A stretch of 64,000 nucleotides of DNA. Origin: Antedon bifida. Taxonomy: Eukaryota > Echinodermata > Crinoidea > Comatulida > Antedonidae. The notes beneath the pieces are model-generated. The model saw nothing but the letters and a program-made list of their open reading frames with translations, was not told the DNA's origin and searched no databases. The position numbers were made by a program, and so were the translations under genes. The first letter of the stretch is position 1; each line of letters begins with the position of its first letter. Below, one piece after another: positions 22,136-34,883 of the stretch. The DNA lies in contig OY727094.1 in assembly GCA_963402885.1 (NCBI GenBank), forward strand, positions 28,646,501 to 28,710,500. The letters run 5' to 3'.

Positions 22136-25100
22136 AGTAGGGTGGCCAATGTGAGGTTTTTCATCATGGGGGGCATTTTCTGTTAATAGCAGGCAACCAT
22201 GTAGAATATATCCCTTATGGGATGACAAAAAAGATAGGGGTGGATGCCGCTCTCAAATTTCAGGTCAAAGGTCATTTTCAAGGTTATAAGGTCAAATATG
22301 GTAAAATAGAGGTTTAAGCTGTTTTCAACAACATATAAGCCAATTAAAAGAAATGTAACCATTATTGGATCATTATTGACATATTGCTGTAGATGGTGAA
22401 GTTCATCAATTTTTCAACTTACAAGTTTAAAGGTCATTTTCAAGGTCATAAGGTCAAATAGAGCACAGACTTGTTAATTATCGGTATTAATAATTGAAAT
22501 AAATATAATTTTCATGATAGCCTGGGGCTGATTGTTATAGTGTGGTGTCAAAAAGACCAGAATTGTACTGGGAAGATTTTAAACTTTTTGAGTCACTCCT
22601 GGAAGGTGTTCAAGGAATGGAGATGATGAGTCCTAGAGTATCAAAATAACCGAAATTGGAGGCCTACTGGAATGTCTTAAATTTCATTTAAAAACAGAGG
22701 GTTTGTGGGTTGGGCGGCATGGGCACATGCTAATATTCGACATTTTTCTGGGATGGAAGGAGGTAACGCTCTGGGGTGGGTATTTCTTCAAGCACTGATA
22801 TATAATGCCTACTGGCCATCTGGGTAACGGCAAACGATTGAATCACAACCACATATGCATGTTTTCGGTAACAACTTCATCTGGCTCTTTAGTTTACATA
22901 CACATGTAACAAGTTCCAAACTGACAACTGGGTTAGGGGCTTCCAAACGATCCGATTCATTTAGGCCACATACTGATCTCTGCCTGATACTGATAGTTGG
23001 CTCGTATGTTTAGGTTCTATGATGTCTGTGTTCACCATAGGTGAGTTTTTTTAATTTTAAGTGTTTCCCGAAGTAGAAATACAGTACTTAAATATTTATT
23101 GAGTGAAGTGAAATACTTAATATTTAAGGGAAATATTATATCACTAGTGTTAATGGTATATAGTCACTGAGTCTAGATGGAGGTAGCACCAAAGAGTAGT
23201 CTGTTATTATACAGTTATCTGCTCAAGAGTACCATATATTTGGCAATATTAAACTTTAGTGTACACTGTACGTGGAAAGTCTTAATCTTAATCAATTCCA
23301 TTTACAAGGAGTGGATGCGTTACAAATGGTTTCCAGTATGACCTCTTCCCATAACCAGCAAATAATGACGTGCTGCAACCCGTAATGGCATGGAAGCTGG
23401 TTAGATTATTTTTAATAGGTTTTCAACCACTTTATTGTTCACTATACCAGACATCGTCCATAATTTTGTAGGCTACTGTTACAAAGTGCATATCATTAAT
23501 TAACATCAACTTTCATGTATAATTGCAATCTCTTTGTTATTGACATACAGAATGTCTAAAAACTTTGTGATATTTGTTCTCCAAACCGATGAGTGTGGCC
23601 CAAAACACATACGGAAGTACAGATTAGTACATTGGGACTATCCTTTCAATCGTGTCACTGGTTTTATCCACCCCTTTCAAATGTAATGATCAGATACAAC
23701 AAAATGATGAAATATCTAGGTAACTTGCATAAATACTTGCATAGTCACCAAATGTTTACAGCCATGTTTACTGAATCCTATAGTGCATGACCATCGTGTT
23801 TTTAAGTTTTCTTCTGGAACATCTGTGGGTATTTCAACGCCATCCATCAAGATATGTGAAGTCATATTTGGTTAAAGATATTAAAATTGGGCTATGATCA
23901 TACTCCAATGGTTGATCAGCAGATTTTCTGTCAGTTTTTATATACTTTATCGAAACAGTTGCCTTATAGAAATCCGCAAAGGTTTAGAGCGATGCTTTCT
24001 CAGTGGCTCATGAAGTTTTAGGTTCTACTGTTTTTTTTTTCTTTCAATAAGTTGTTACTTTAAATATAAGATCTTCCTTATCATCTGTCAGGTCGAAAGA
24101 ATATTGTGTATTATGTGTGATTCGTGATCAGTCTGACCATGTCATGCAGAACCTATCAATGAATTACAGCGTTTCTTGTTATACCAATGATTCTATTTTG
24201 AATTGATCAATCATCCACTCAGTGTTTAGAATATTTGGTTCTGATAGTTTAGATAGGTAAACTTGTTTACCCTTTTAACCTCATTTCTACAACGAATCCA
24301 ATCTGTTTTTAAATGTGTTGGTGGTTTCAGAAATGACGACTTCGGTTGGCAAACTATTCAAATATATAATTATTAATTGTGAAAAAGTGGATCTCCTATC
24401 AGTCCTTTGTGAAATTTAAGTTTAAAAAGTCTAAGCTGATGTTCTCGTGTATTTCTGCTTAGATTGAAGGAAGTCTTCCTTGGCTACACCCTCGAAATCT
24501 TTTGAAAATTTTCAATCAAGTCACCACGAATTCGTCTGTCATACAGGGTTGTTAGGCCAAGAAACTTTAAACAATCTTCATATGAATAAGAATGAATAGC
24601 TGGAATTTGATTTGTCGCATGACGTTGTCCTTTTCAAGTGCGTTTATGTCTCTTTGGAGAAATGGATTTCATACCTGGACACAGTACGTAACGTAATGTT
24701 TGTAAATAACGTTAAAACCGTCTTTATCCATGTGTATAAAGGACTTAATTACTTAAGGAGTTTTATATTTGTTATCACCGTCAGCCATGATAGCATAGAT
24801 GCGAAGGCCTCGAGAAGAAGTCCCCAATTACCACTCCTTCCAACCTTGATAATGTCCAATAGTTAGGGTTTTTGAAACAAAGACTCGATACCCAGGTTTC
24901 TCTTTCGAGATTTCTTGAAACAACAAACTTCAATAAAAACTTGTCATTGAAATAATGAAAAAAATGTTTAAATAATTACATTATAGGGGGTCTCTGACCC
25001 AAACAAAAACATCTCGACATTAGGTCATATAGGGGGTCTCTGTTTTCGAAATTTTGCTAAAAAAAATTTCTAAATATTATTACATTATTATAGGTAATGT

Positions 25101-25704
25101 TAATATTTTTTCTAAAAACAAATTTCTAAATATTACTGTATTACATTATTATAGGTAATATTAATAATATTATAGTAAAAGACCAATCTTTTGGTACATA
25201 TGGCGTTTCATACATATAACACTTGACCTATTTTTTCCGACAAAAACCAAAACGATGACTGTTGGACAACATAAAAAAGACAAATTTACAACAGACTGGG
25301 AAAAGCCTATTAAAAAACTGTGTGTACTTTACAGAAATATGTGAAAACAACATTTTGAGAAAATGACACTTTTATATTTAATTACCTATGTTTTTATGTG
25401 TAAACTTAAATGTTTATCTCATAATTACTATAATATGAAGCATCAGTTGATCTTCAGATATACATTTTTGGATAGATCTGATGATGTAGATGATTTTCCG
25501 TGAATAAAAAAAAATCCTATATTTTGACCTTGTTTGACCTCTTGACCACATAAACTGACCTTAAAACCCAAAACTGAAGATGGCACCCACCCCTATCGTT
25601 TTTGTCACCCCACAAAGGATACGTTCAACATGGTTGCCTGCTATTAACAAAAAATTCCCCCCAAACTTTTTATAGAGGACTTTTGTGTATTTGGCCTCTC
25701 TACT
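22136..25704. mobile_element. 3.6-kb inverted-repeat transposon, with LINE relic inside
   Basis: Left end AGTAGGGTGGCC and right end, complemented, AGTAGAGAGGCC. The inverted repeats continue for ~150 bp and share GTTAATAGCAGGCAACCATG and GATAGGGGTGG. Outside lie ACTAAT and ATTCAAAATGG; the unfilled site at 38550 reads ACTAATCCAAAATGG. The short target duplication is unclear (AT or TA). GGTCAAAGGTCATTTTCAAG motifs repeat inside. No transposase was recognised. Confidence 0.78.
24110..24760 (-). mobile_element. LINE reverse-transcriptase C-terminus relic (CR1/L2-like)
   Basis: The minus strand reads YEDCLKFLGLTTLYDRRIRG then DLIENFQK, and further on NSLPTEVVISETTNTFKNRL, the usual end of CR1/L2-group ORF2 proteins. 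Stops and frame breaks interrupt it. Plus-strand open frames here are shadows. Confidence 0.65.
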
Positions 25705-25889
25705 ATTCAAAATGGCGATAACAATTTACAGGAAGGTAAATGCGAACAATAGACGTTCGCGTCACGTAGGATACTAAATACACGGTCCCCTTTTATTTAT
25801 AGAACAAGATATTTCTACTATACTAAATTAAGCACCGGAACGAACGAAAATAATAGTAAATATATCAATTTCCAGAATGATAATCATAG
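25705..25889 (-). promoter_or_regulatory. Displaced part of a 5' gene block
   Basis: CAAAATGGCGATAACAATTT and GACGTTCGCGTCACGTAGG continue the block that begins at 22121, separated by the 22136-25704 insertion. The next part of the same block resumes after the foldback element at 37793. Confidence 0.6.
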
Positions 25890-26454
25890 TAGACAGGCAG
25901 CCCAGAGACATTTGGTTAGATGAGCTAGGTACCAATATCTGACTATTTAAGTGTGTTGGGGGTCACTTGAAGTCAATGAAAATGGGAGTCTGCCGGGTAC
26001 CCCCTGCTGCGTCTAGACCGGGGGGACTCCGAAAGGTGCTAAAAAATTGGCAATTAGATGAGAGAGATACCACCTAATTTTACCACCATGGGATGCTCAT
26101 TCGCATCCTTATACCAGTATCACAAACGACAGACTTTTTGTCTGCTGCAATAGACCCGCCAGACCCCCCGAGGGAGGGCCCAAAATTGGGCTAGCATAGA
26201 TGAGTGAGGTACCACTCAAAATTAATGCCAAATGAACAAGTTGTGTTCATACAATACTAAATGGATAACAACAGACTAATTGTCTGCTGCACCGCAAGTA
26301 CCAGACACCCTAAAGTTAGACTAGAGACCCCCCCTTCCCCCAACTAGCCCAGCTTAGATATTGTAGATACCACCAGCAACCAATGTTATATTATGATTTA
26401 GCACATTGTAAGCAATACAAAAATGACCTATTACAGACTATCTGTACACTGCCT

Positions 26455-27569
26455 TCAGGCCCGTAGCCAGGGGGGTTTTTATGGTTCGGGCGAACCCCCC
26501 TTTACAGCGAACCCTCCCCCCTCCCCGCCCTTAACCGACTGCGAACCCCCATCCCCGACACCTCACCACCCTCATCTCTGAAAATCCTCCAAATACGTGC
26601 CCCACAATACAAAAGGTTATTTGTAAATTGAAAAATTCGTAAACTCGTTGTGAATAACTCATACCGTCTAGACAAACGCGTACCTATTGTTACCTACAAT
26701 ATTTATGTGTGACTATGAAGTATAGTGTATCATCATCATAGAGGATTATAGTGAATTTAATATATCACACTATATGCCTAATATTTAAAAGGAATGAATA
26801 TAGGCTATATTTCGTTTGTCGATGAATTTTTGAATTCATGTGTGAATGATTGATCCATTAGAGGTAATCTGTGATGGCTCTAGTAACACTGCTATGCGTG
26901 GGTAATTTGTGAATAGCGTAGTATGCTACATACACAAGCCTAGATAGGGAAGATCTGTACTGTAGTTCATTGCGAGAGGAGGGGGAAGTCTGGTAATGTG
27001 TCATGAAAAATGTAACAAGCCAGAGATGAAATAAAATCACTAACATTTAGCTGATTGTCGTTGTTTTAGTCGTCGTCAGAAGTTTATCGACCGACATCTA
27101 TTTCTCATGTGTAGTAGAGCGTTTCTTTGATTGAATAATATTGTTTGTATTATAACACAAGTTCATTTTGGATTTTCAGTAAATTACCAATGGTTTATTC
27201 AAAGTCAAACTGTAACTAATCCCTCACTATTCAATCAAAATGTTATTGTTATACTACTATATTGTTGAAAAATGGATTGCGTGATATGAAAATGGATTGA
27301 TAGTAAAACGTAATAAAGATACGTTCTTGTCTGGTTATTAGGTATTCATGCTCTGATGAAGCAGAGGATTATTTTTATAGCGTTCCATTTAAAATAAATT
27401 TTATTACAAAGAAATATTTTGGTTGTGAAGGTCGTTTTAACAATTAGGCTAATATCAAAACATTCAACAATGATAAAAAGTACGATCGTTTTGTTCAATG
27501 GTAGCATGCTGCATGAGAGTTTTTTTTCCGGCCAATTAGATGTGCCATTTATCATGAATGTTATGTGCC
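26455..27569. mobile_element. 1.1-kb insertion in the left arm (hAT-like end)
   Basis: The right arm reads continuously CACTGCCTTGGCCCTGG, while the left arm breaks after TGCCTT (26454) and resumes after another TGCCTT. The insert begins CAGGCCCGTAGCCAGGGGGG, a hAT-type terminus, but no matching inverted end is visible on the right. It is probably truncated. No gene inside. Confidence 0.55.
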
Positions 27570-27983
27570 TTGGCCCTGGTAGACCCCTCTAAAGTTCGAC
27601 TAGAGACCCCATTTACCCCAAGTATAGCCTACCTTAGATAGTGTAGATACCACCAGTAGCAAAAAAAACCCACAAAACAACATGTTTAATCGAACTAACA
27701 CCAAACAATTGAAAATATATCCCATCAATGACGATAAAATTACCATTACCATTCTAAAGGGAAAATAGTTAAAGAGTTTCACTTAAAACTTATATAAGCC
27801 AAATAATAAATACTTTTCAATGCATGAGATTGTTGAAATCTACCTAAAACATATTTTACTGACTAAACGCTGTAGTTTTACAGAAATAACTTTAAATACC
27901 TTTTTTCTAGGGACAGAACAACATACTGAACTATTTATAGGCCTACTGTAGTACTGTACAATTTTAAGTAAAAAAACGATCTG

Positions 27984-28250
27984 TTGCCCAATGCTTTTTA
28001 GAAGAGTATAATAATAATTTGTAACATAATGTGGTTATTATGTACTATATAATTAACATTTAAACATAATTCTGACCAAACCCAGTAGTATTAAATAAAT
28101 AACCTTTACAATTAAAGTTTTGCCCAATGCTTTTTAGAAGAGTATAATAATAATTTGTAACATAATGTGGTTATTATGTACTATTAATATTTAAACATAA
28201 TTCTGACCAAACCCAGTAGTATTAAATAAATAACCTTTACAATGAAAGTT
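27984..28250. repeat. ~135-bp tandem duplicate in left foldback arm
   Basis: Two copies of TGCCCAATGCTTTTTAGAAG ... AATAAATAACCTTTACAAT lie back to back. The right arm has one inverted copy at 37040-37165. Confidence 0.8.
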
Positions 28251-28289
28251 TTCTTTTTATTTAAATATTTCTTTGTTTTATATATATAT

Positions 28290-28452
28290 AAATCCAAAGG
28301 CAAATTACTGAAAAGTGACAATACTGTGGGTATCAGTGGCTGGATCTCAATGGATACAAAAAAAAGCGAAAAGCTAAATCAAAACGATAAAGTAAAACAG
28401 CCAGAGAAGTTAGCAGAGCTACTCTCGGGCAACATTATACAATTTGTAAGTA
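28290..28452 (+). other. Exon-like coding patch inside the foldback element
   Basis: An open stretch reads KSDNTVGISGWISMDTKKSE then KLNQNDKVKQPEKLAEL and ends ATACAATTT|GTAAGTAAA, a strong donor. The KLNQNDKVKQPEKLAEL part recurs at 38168, outside the element, with a different ending and a stop. The function is unknown; it may be part of a transposon-encoded protein. Confidence 0.4.
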
Positions 28453-28462
28453 AAAAACAGTA

Positions 28463-29632
28463 TGTAGTTGATCTCGCATCAACTGTTTAGGGGATCGATG
28501 AGGGCGCCACAATTACCCGACGCAGACAGTAGATAATACCACGACAAACCATATACTGTTATGGTAACTTTATTCAAAGACTGGCTCTCTCTGTAAGTCT
28601 GGTGACTAAACATAAGAAAGGTCTAATTAACATCAGATAACTAGTGTCGTACATCATAAAACACAATAATCATAAAACGTAAGGTATAAGAACAAGCATT
28701 ATGCCGTCAGTACAGGAATGTAGTCAAAGCGCATACATTATCTCTATGGTCAACTTGAATCATTATAAACAGTTATAGATTAACATTTCAAACAAGCAAA
28801 TAAACAAATGACTGCGATGCCAGTCCGAGCTACTGTATAAACTTACGAAAACTATGGCGCAACTATCCAATTCTACAACTGATCAGTAATCATCAATCAG
28901 CTTTCACGACGCAGTACATCTCAAATGTACCAACACTGTAAACAAATGTACAATCTTACCAATAAAATCTTATAACAAACATAAGAATACATATCATCAT
29001 CATAGCATAATTATTATTACTAAACAACTTAATCAGCCTCAAGTAGGCATAACGTTAGGCTTACAAACATCGCCATTAACAATCAGATAGTCAAAGGAAC
29101 ATAATAAACGCACTTGAAATATAAAATAATTTGATAGGATAGTTAACATATAAGTACTACAGCAAATCATGTAACCTTAATATGATAGAACACTAACGGT
29201 AGGCTCCACAACCCACGTAGCAAACTCTCTATCGTACGCTTATGGGCGCAGCCATATTTGTTTACATTCTCAATTTGACCTATTGACCTGTGACCTCAAC
29301 GTCGGTCATAAACACACGCCATAAAGTGAACCACGCACGATCCACAGCGCGCTGAATACATAGGCTTAATTTAAACGTAATAAGGGAAGCGTTTCCCTGC
29401 GTTAAACTCAATAACGATTACAGTGTAAGGTACTGCAATTAATATACGATAATATTATAATGTATAAAGAAGTCAAACATACCAAATATACATCAATCAA
29501 GTATAAAATGAGTGGTCGAAAATGCACGTCAAATCCTGTTCACATTCAGGATACCACTGACGCGCGCTAAACATACCATGTGACAACACACGAACAATGT
29601 CGCCCTCTATAAAGATTTGCAAAGCTCTTACA
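28463..29632 (-). repeat. 3' LTR of the BEL/Pao element
   Basis: 1170 bp, same length as the 5' LTR. On the minus strand it begins TGTAAGAGCTTTGC and ends AGTTGATCTCGCATC-type sequence reading to CAACTACA. Confidence 0.93.
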
Positions 29633-29666
29633 CACCCCCCTGTAAAATTCAAAGAAATTTTACACT

Positions 29667-32600
29667 CTAACCAGTAGCAATCGAGGATCTGTATACAATG
29701 CAAAGTTTGACAACTGGTCGTTTTAGAATATTGTTGTTAACCTTAACATCAACGCTTCTAACGTGCCCATCTTTACTTCTATACACGCGAAGTACCTTGC
29801 CCATAGGCCATCTTCCTCTGGGTGTAGTCTCGTCAACTAAAAGTACGACGTCGTCCACCATTACATTCCCTTTTGGTGTAGTCCATTTATTTCTCTTCTG
29901 TAATAATGGAAGATACTCCTTCCTCCAACGGGTCCAGAATAACGAAGCCAGGTATTGCACCTGCAGCCATCTCCTTTTGCCGTACGTCGCTGACTTGTCG
30001 GTAGAATTGTCGACTGGCGCATCTGGACCTTTTCTGAGAAGTAGTAGATGATTCGGTGTAAGTGGCTCCTCATCTCTTGTATCTTGAGAAATATCGGTGA
30101 GTGGCCTTGAGTTGAGGATTGATTCTACTTCAGTTAGAACAGTCGTTAGCACATCCTCATGAACGGTCTGCTGTCTTAATACACCATGCAATATCCTGCG
30201 TACAGATTTTATCAACCGTTCCCAGGCACCTCCAAAATGGCTTGCGCTAGGTGGATTAAAGTGCCATTCAAACATCTTAGTATGGCAGAATCGTTCTAAT
30301 TTATCGTTGTTAAAAGACTTCATAGCTTCTTTTAACTCTCTTTCGCCACCATGAAAGTTAGTACCATTGTCGCTAAACATCTTTTCGGGCTGACCTCTTC
30401 TAGCGACAAATCGTCTCAAAGCGTTAATGAAAGAATCGGTGTCAAGACCCTTTGCCAATTCCAAGTGCACAGCTCGGATTACCAGACAAGTAAATATACA
30501 TCCGTAACGTTTTACTATACTTCTACCCTGCTTTACATCAATTGGACCGAAATAATCCACACCCACAAACGTAAAGGGTGGCTTGCTGTCTGTTACTCTT
30601 TCTGCCGGTAACTCTGCCATCATTTGTTGAGCTGGTCTAGCTTGATATTTCTTACATACAACACAATTTCTCAACGCACCCTTTACTGCAGAGCGACCCT
30701 TTATCACCCAGAAACGTTCACGTAAAGAATTTAATGTAGAAGCCCAACCGCTATGACCTACTCTCTGATGATGATGTCGTATAATAAGTTTGGTAACATC
30801 TGTATCTGCTGGTAACAGAATGGGATGTTTTGTACATTCATCCACACTTGCTCGCCCAATTCGTCCTCCTACTCTTAAGAGGTCTCCTATCAAGACAGGA
30901 TTTAGTTTGGCAAAACGCTTGTCAGTCTTCCAATGGCTAAGTTCGGTTTTCTGCAACCAAGTGAGTATTTGTGTTTCACTATCCTTGATCTCGTCTACAG
31001 ATAAATTGTTCCCTTGCCTCGGTCTAGCCTTGATCACGTTCTTGAAACGTAATATCCAAGCATACACACGAACTAACTTTGTCCATGATGAATATCTCAG
31101 TACTAGCTCTTGCAGCGCAGTGTTTTTACCTACATTGGTAGTGGTGTGGGTGAAGGCAGCTAACTTAACTTCAGGATCTACGGAATTATTTGTATCTGCA
31201 ATATAGATATTTGGCCAATTATCTTCACTGTCCGTCAAGTATTCAGGACCTGTAAGCCATTTAGTTATCTGAAGAGTTCCTCTAGAGCCTTCATCTGACG
31301 GGTTATCTTCGCTCCTGACGTGTCGCCATTGGTGTGGTTGAGATGTTTCTCTGATTCTTGCGACTCGGTTTGCTACAAAGGTTTTAAAGCGCTTATTCTC
31401 GTTCTTGATGTACCCTAGTACGATCATAGAGTCGGACCAAAATGTTGTTTTGGCTAGATGAAACCGAGTTTCAATTTCTCTTCTTACAATTCCATCTAAT
31501 TTTACTGCAAGTACAGCACCCAGCAATTCCAGTCGTGGAATTGATATGTTTTTCAACGGGCTCACCTTCGCCTTGCCTATAGCGAAGCTTACGTCAACAT
31601 CATTGTTTCTTGAAGTCGTTCTGAAATATGCTACCGCTGCATAACCTTTCTCCGAAGCATCACAAAACACGTGCAGTTGGGTGTTCACAGCTACTTCTAA
31701 CTTCATCCAACGAGGGACTTTAACATACTGTAGGTTGGAGATACTTGAGGTCCACTGGTTCCAGATTTCCACTTCACCTTTCTCTAGTTGTTCGTCCCAT
31801 TCAGAACCTCGCCTACATACTGTCTGGAGTAGTGACTTCGCAAACAATACGAACGGAGCTGCGAATCCTAACGGGTCGTAGATAGAACTTGTTACTGACA
31901 ATATCCCTCTTCTCGTCCTCGGCTGGCTCTTCAGCTCAACTTCAAACTTGAAGATGTCGTTTTCGGCGTCCCAGCAAACTCCCAACGTCCTTTCTGTAGG
32001 TAGCTGGTCTAGACTGAGAGGTACTGATGGAGCCCTCTCAGACTCTGGGATGGAATTTAGCACCTGTCGATCACTGCTCAACCATTTAGTCAAACGGAAA
32101 CCGCCTTCATGTAGAACATTTCGCAGCCGTTGAGCCAACTCTATAGCTTCGTCACATTCGCTGATTGAAGTCAAACAATCATCGACATAGAAGCCGCTAC
32201 GAATGACGTCAGTTGCTCTTATGCCGATTGCATCTACTGGCTTGTTGTTTTCCGCAGTCTGTCTTAAAGCATATCCGGCACAGCAGGGAGAAGATGTTGC
32301 TCCGAAAAGATGTACCGTCATTCTGTATTCATTAACCGTTTTAGTTGTATCACCATCCTTCCACCATAAAAAACGAAGAACATCTCGATCGGTTGGGTTT
32401 ACGTGGACTTGGTGGAACATACCTTCTATGTCAGCAACTAGAGCTATACGTTCCTGCCTAAACCTTGAAAGAACTCCAACAAGGTTGCTGGTAATCTCTG
32501 GACCCTTTAACAAATTATCATTTAACGATATGCCCTTCCACTTAGCAGCGCAGTCGAATACAACTCGTACCTTCCCTGGCTTGCGTGGATGTATCACAGG

Positions 32601-34856
32601 ATGATGTGGTAGATACCAGACATTACCCTCGTCACCTTTCTTGTGTTTGACTGGCTCGGCGTGTCCCTTGGAGATGTATGTTTCTACCGTCTCAACATAT
32701 TTAGCCCTTAGACCTTCATCTTTGTCCAGCTTTCGCTTTAGGCTCGCCAATCTGATCTCGGCTATTGGTTTGTTGCAAGGAAGTGGATGGTCATCATATT
32801 TCCATAAAAGACCTATTTGGTAGTGTTTGGATTCTTGGTGTAATGTAGTACTGACTAAAATATCTCTAGCCCTTCTATCTTCCACAGAATCTTCTTCAAC
32901 TTCTAGACCTTTGTTGTCTAGTTCCCAAGTTTGTTGCAGCTGCTGCATAAGTTGTTCGTTCGACACCGAAACGCTGATTCTATTACTATTGGACGTCAAT
33001 TTTCCTTTTGTTTCCTTACCGGGACCCATCACGCACCATCCAAGCTGAGTTCTAACAGCATAGGGTTCCTTGGCTTTACCACGCCTCTCTTCTTGGACCC
33101 AGAAGGCTTCCGGTGTATCAGCACCAATTAGCAGTTGTACGTCTAGACCATTATCTAATTCTATAGGCAAACTCTTGAGGTGGTCCCAAGCACTCAATTC
33201 TTTTAGAGTTGGGATGGACTCTTTACCTGCAGGGACACTCTCTACAGTCAGCACCTTCAACGATAATTCTTTTTTCTCCCGTATACCGCTGACGTTAACA
33301 TCAAATGAGAAGCCTACCTTGTCGGCATCGCCATTGACTGTTGTTGCCGTATATTTCACTCTTTGACCAGCAACACCGAGTTTCCTCCTTAGGGCTTCGG
33401 AGCAGAGACTTGAATCTGAGCCGTTATCAAGTAAAGCCAACGTCTTTACCTTGTTCCCATTACTTGCAACAACTTCTACGGGAACAGTCATCAAGTAAAT
33501 ATTTCGGCCGCTTATAGCTGCTAATGATGTTACGCCTTCTGGAGGATGCAGCAGATCATGATGTCTAGTGGACTTGCATGTCTTGCATTCTGTTTTTCTA
33601 TGACACTTCGAAGATATGTGGCCAGGTATCAGACATCTATAACATAGCCTCTTAGCTTTCACAGTTTTTACCTTATCATCATAAGACATGTCTATAAATT
33701 GTTCACAATTATAAATTCTATGATCTTTTTCGCATGCAAAACAAGATAAGCCCTTGGACGTCTTGACAACATTTGTTCGTACCTTTGGTTTTTCGGTGTC
33801 TTTGGATCCATTTAATTTACTCCCCGACTTACCCACGCTTCGGCCGAACATATTACAAGAAACCTCTGCTTGCCTTTCTACAAACTTCAACATATCTTGA
33901 AATGTTGGTTCACCACTCTCTAAAATGTTATGTGCGACATTTGCCCATTTGTTTTGTAACACAGTGGGCAACAAAGATTGGACCTTTAACAAGTTACTGG
34001 TGCTATTGAGATCACTAGTATACCCCATTTGTGTTAACGTTACATCACACTTCTTCATTGCACTTACCAGTGACCAAAGTGCGTCACCATCGCCTATGGT
34101 TATTTGCTTTCGGGTTTGCATGTCAGTCATTAAAGCACTTAAAATCATGTGAGGCTGGCCAAATTGTTTACGTAAAATTTCAAGAGCCTTATCATAGCCT
34201 CCAGATTCCATTAAAGGACAGCTATCTATGCAACAGCGTGCTTTACCTTTGCACAACTGAAGGAGATATTGAAGTTTAGTATTATCATTAGACAATTTTG
34301 ATGCAACATTAGTTTTAAAGTTATTTACAAAGGTCCAGTAATCAACTGGATCACCATTAAATTCTAAAACCTCAGCCTTAGGCAACTCAAGTGCCAACTT
34401 TAACTCGTTAAGGCCGCTAAAGGTACCACTACTAGAAGTGGGTCCACCATCTGAAGTGGATACATTAGATACATGACTAACACTACTAGAAGTGGGTCCA
34501 CTATCGGAAGTGGCTACATTAGATACATGACTAACCTCCTTTACTACAGGTTTGTGCTTAGCAAGGAATTTTTTCGCTAAATTCTTGGCCTTCCAAAAGG
34601 CCTCTTGAGAAGTCTCCATCCACTGTTCTTCAGTTTCGAATGCTTCATCGTCGAGTAGCTCACCTAATCTCTGGTGTGCACATTCTAGTTTCTCAAACGC
34701 TACTTCAGACTTGGCTAACAGTTCTGTCACAACCGATAAGTCTGCTTCCTCTTCTTTGAGTTGCGCGTTTAGCATGTTCAGGTTACGGGTCATCGACGCT
34801 TTCTGGCTACGCCGATGATTTCTCAGCTCCTTCGTCTTAGCTTCCAGATCTTCCAT
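29667..34856 (-). CDS. BEL/Pao gag-pol polyprotein
   Basis: 1729 residues, starting at an ATG 27 bases after the 5' LTR. Order: N-terminal coiled coil (about 1-90), BEL-type gag region around AEVLEFNGDPVDYWTFVNNF (about 155-300), CCHC knuckle CYRCLIPGHISSKC (about 400), aspartic protease LLDNGSDSS (about 472), reverse transcriptase with FYVDDCL (about 890), RNase H with HVFCDASEKG (about 1064), then integrase with an HHCC finger and D-D-E core (VGVDYFGP about 1434, SDNGTNF, GGAWERL). It would copy the element RNA and integrate the cDNA. All catalytic motifs looked for are present and no stop interrupts. There is no envelope gene. Open frames on the other strand are shadows. Confidence 0.95.
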   Translation of the reverse strand: MEDLEAKTKELRNHRRSQKASMTRNLNMLNAQLKEEEADLSVVTELLAKSEVAFEKLECAHQRLGELLDDEAFETEEQWMETSQEAFWKAKNLAKKFLAKHKPVVKEVSHVSNVATSDSGPTSSSVSHVSNVSTSDGGPTSSSGTFSGLNELKLALELPKAEVLEFNGDPVDYWTFVNNFKTNVASKLSNDNTKLQYLLQLCKGKARCCIDSCPLMESGGYDKALEILRKQFGQPHMILSALMTDMQTRKQITIGDGDALWSLVSAMKKCDVTLTQMGYTSDLNSTSNLLKVQSLLPTVLQNKWANVAHNILESGEPTFQDMLKFVERQAEVSCNMFGRSVGKSGSKLNGSKDTEKPKVRTNVVKTSKGLSCFACEKDHRIYNCEQFIDMSYDDKVKTVKAKRLCYRCLIPGHISSKCHRKTECKTCKSTRHHDLLHPPEGVTSLAAISGRNIYLMTVPVEVVASNGNKVKTLALLDNGSDSSLCSEALRRKLGVAGQRVKYTATTVNGDADKVGFSFDVNVSGIREKKELSLKVLTVESVPAGKESIPTLKELSAWDHLKSLPIELDNGLDVQLLIGADTPEAFWVQEERRGKAKEPYAVRTQLGWCVMGPGKETKGKLTSNSNRISVSVSNEQLMQQLQQTWELDNKGLEVEEDSVEDRRARDILVSTTLHQESKHYQIGLLWKYDDHPLPCNKPIAEIRLASLKRKLDKDEGLRAKYVETVETYISKGHAEPVKHKKGDEGNVWYLPHHPVIHPRKPGKVRVVFDCAAKWKGISLNDNLLKGPEITSNLVGVLSRFRQERIALVADIEGMFHQVHVNPTDRDVLRFLWWKDGDTTKTVNEYRMTVHLFGATSSPCCAGYALRQTAENNKPVDAIGIRATDVIRSGFYVDDCLTSISECDEAIELAQRLRNVLHEGGFRLTKWLSSDRQVLNSIPESERAPSVPLSLDQLPTERTLGVCWDAENDIFKFEVELKSQPRTRRGILSVTSSIYDPLGFAAPFVLFAKSLLQTVCRRGSEWDEQLEKGEVEIWNQWTSSISNLQYVKVPRWMKLEVAVNTQLHVFCDASEKGYAAVAYFRTTSRNNDVDVSFAIGKAKVSPLKNISIPRLELLGAVLAVKLDGIVRREIETRFHLAKTTFWSDSMIVLGYIKNENKRFKTFVANRVARIRETSQPHQWRHVRSEDNPSDEGSRGTLQITKWLTGPEYLTDSEDNWPNIYIADTNNSVDPEVKLAAFTHTTTNVGKNTALQELVLRYSSWTKLVRVYAWILRFKNVIKARPRQGNNLSVDEIKDSETQILTWLQKTELSHWKTDKRFAKLNPVLIGDLLRVGGRIGRASVDECTKHPILLPADTDVTKLIIRHHHQRVGHSGWASTLNSLRERFWVIKGRSAVKGALRNCVVCKKYQARPAQQMMAELPAERVTDSKPPFTFVGVDYFGPIDVKQGRSIVKRYGCIFTCLVIRAVHLELAKGLDTDSFINALRRFVARRGQPEKMFSDNGTNFHGGERELKEAMKSFNNDKLERFCHTKMFEWHFNPPSASHFGGAWERLIKSVRRILHGVLRQQTVHEDVLTTVLTEVESILNSRPLTDISQDTRDEEPLTPNHLLLLRKGPDAPVDNSTDKSATYGKRRWLQVQYLASLFWTRWRKEYLPLLQKRNKWTTPKGNVMVDDVVLLVDETTPRGRWPMGKVLRVYRSKDGHVRSVDVKVNNNILKRPVVKLCIVYRSSIATG

Positions 34857-34883
34857 GTTGACTTAGATGCTGAGTTTTCTCAC

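Noticed and set aside
29698-34279. Several plus-strand frames of 60-138 codons
   Set aside because: All are antisense shadows of the BEL gag-pol ORF.
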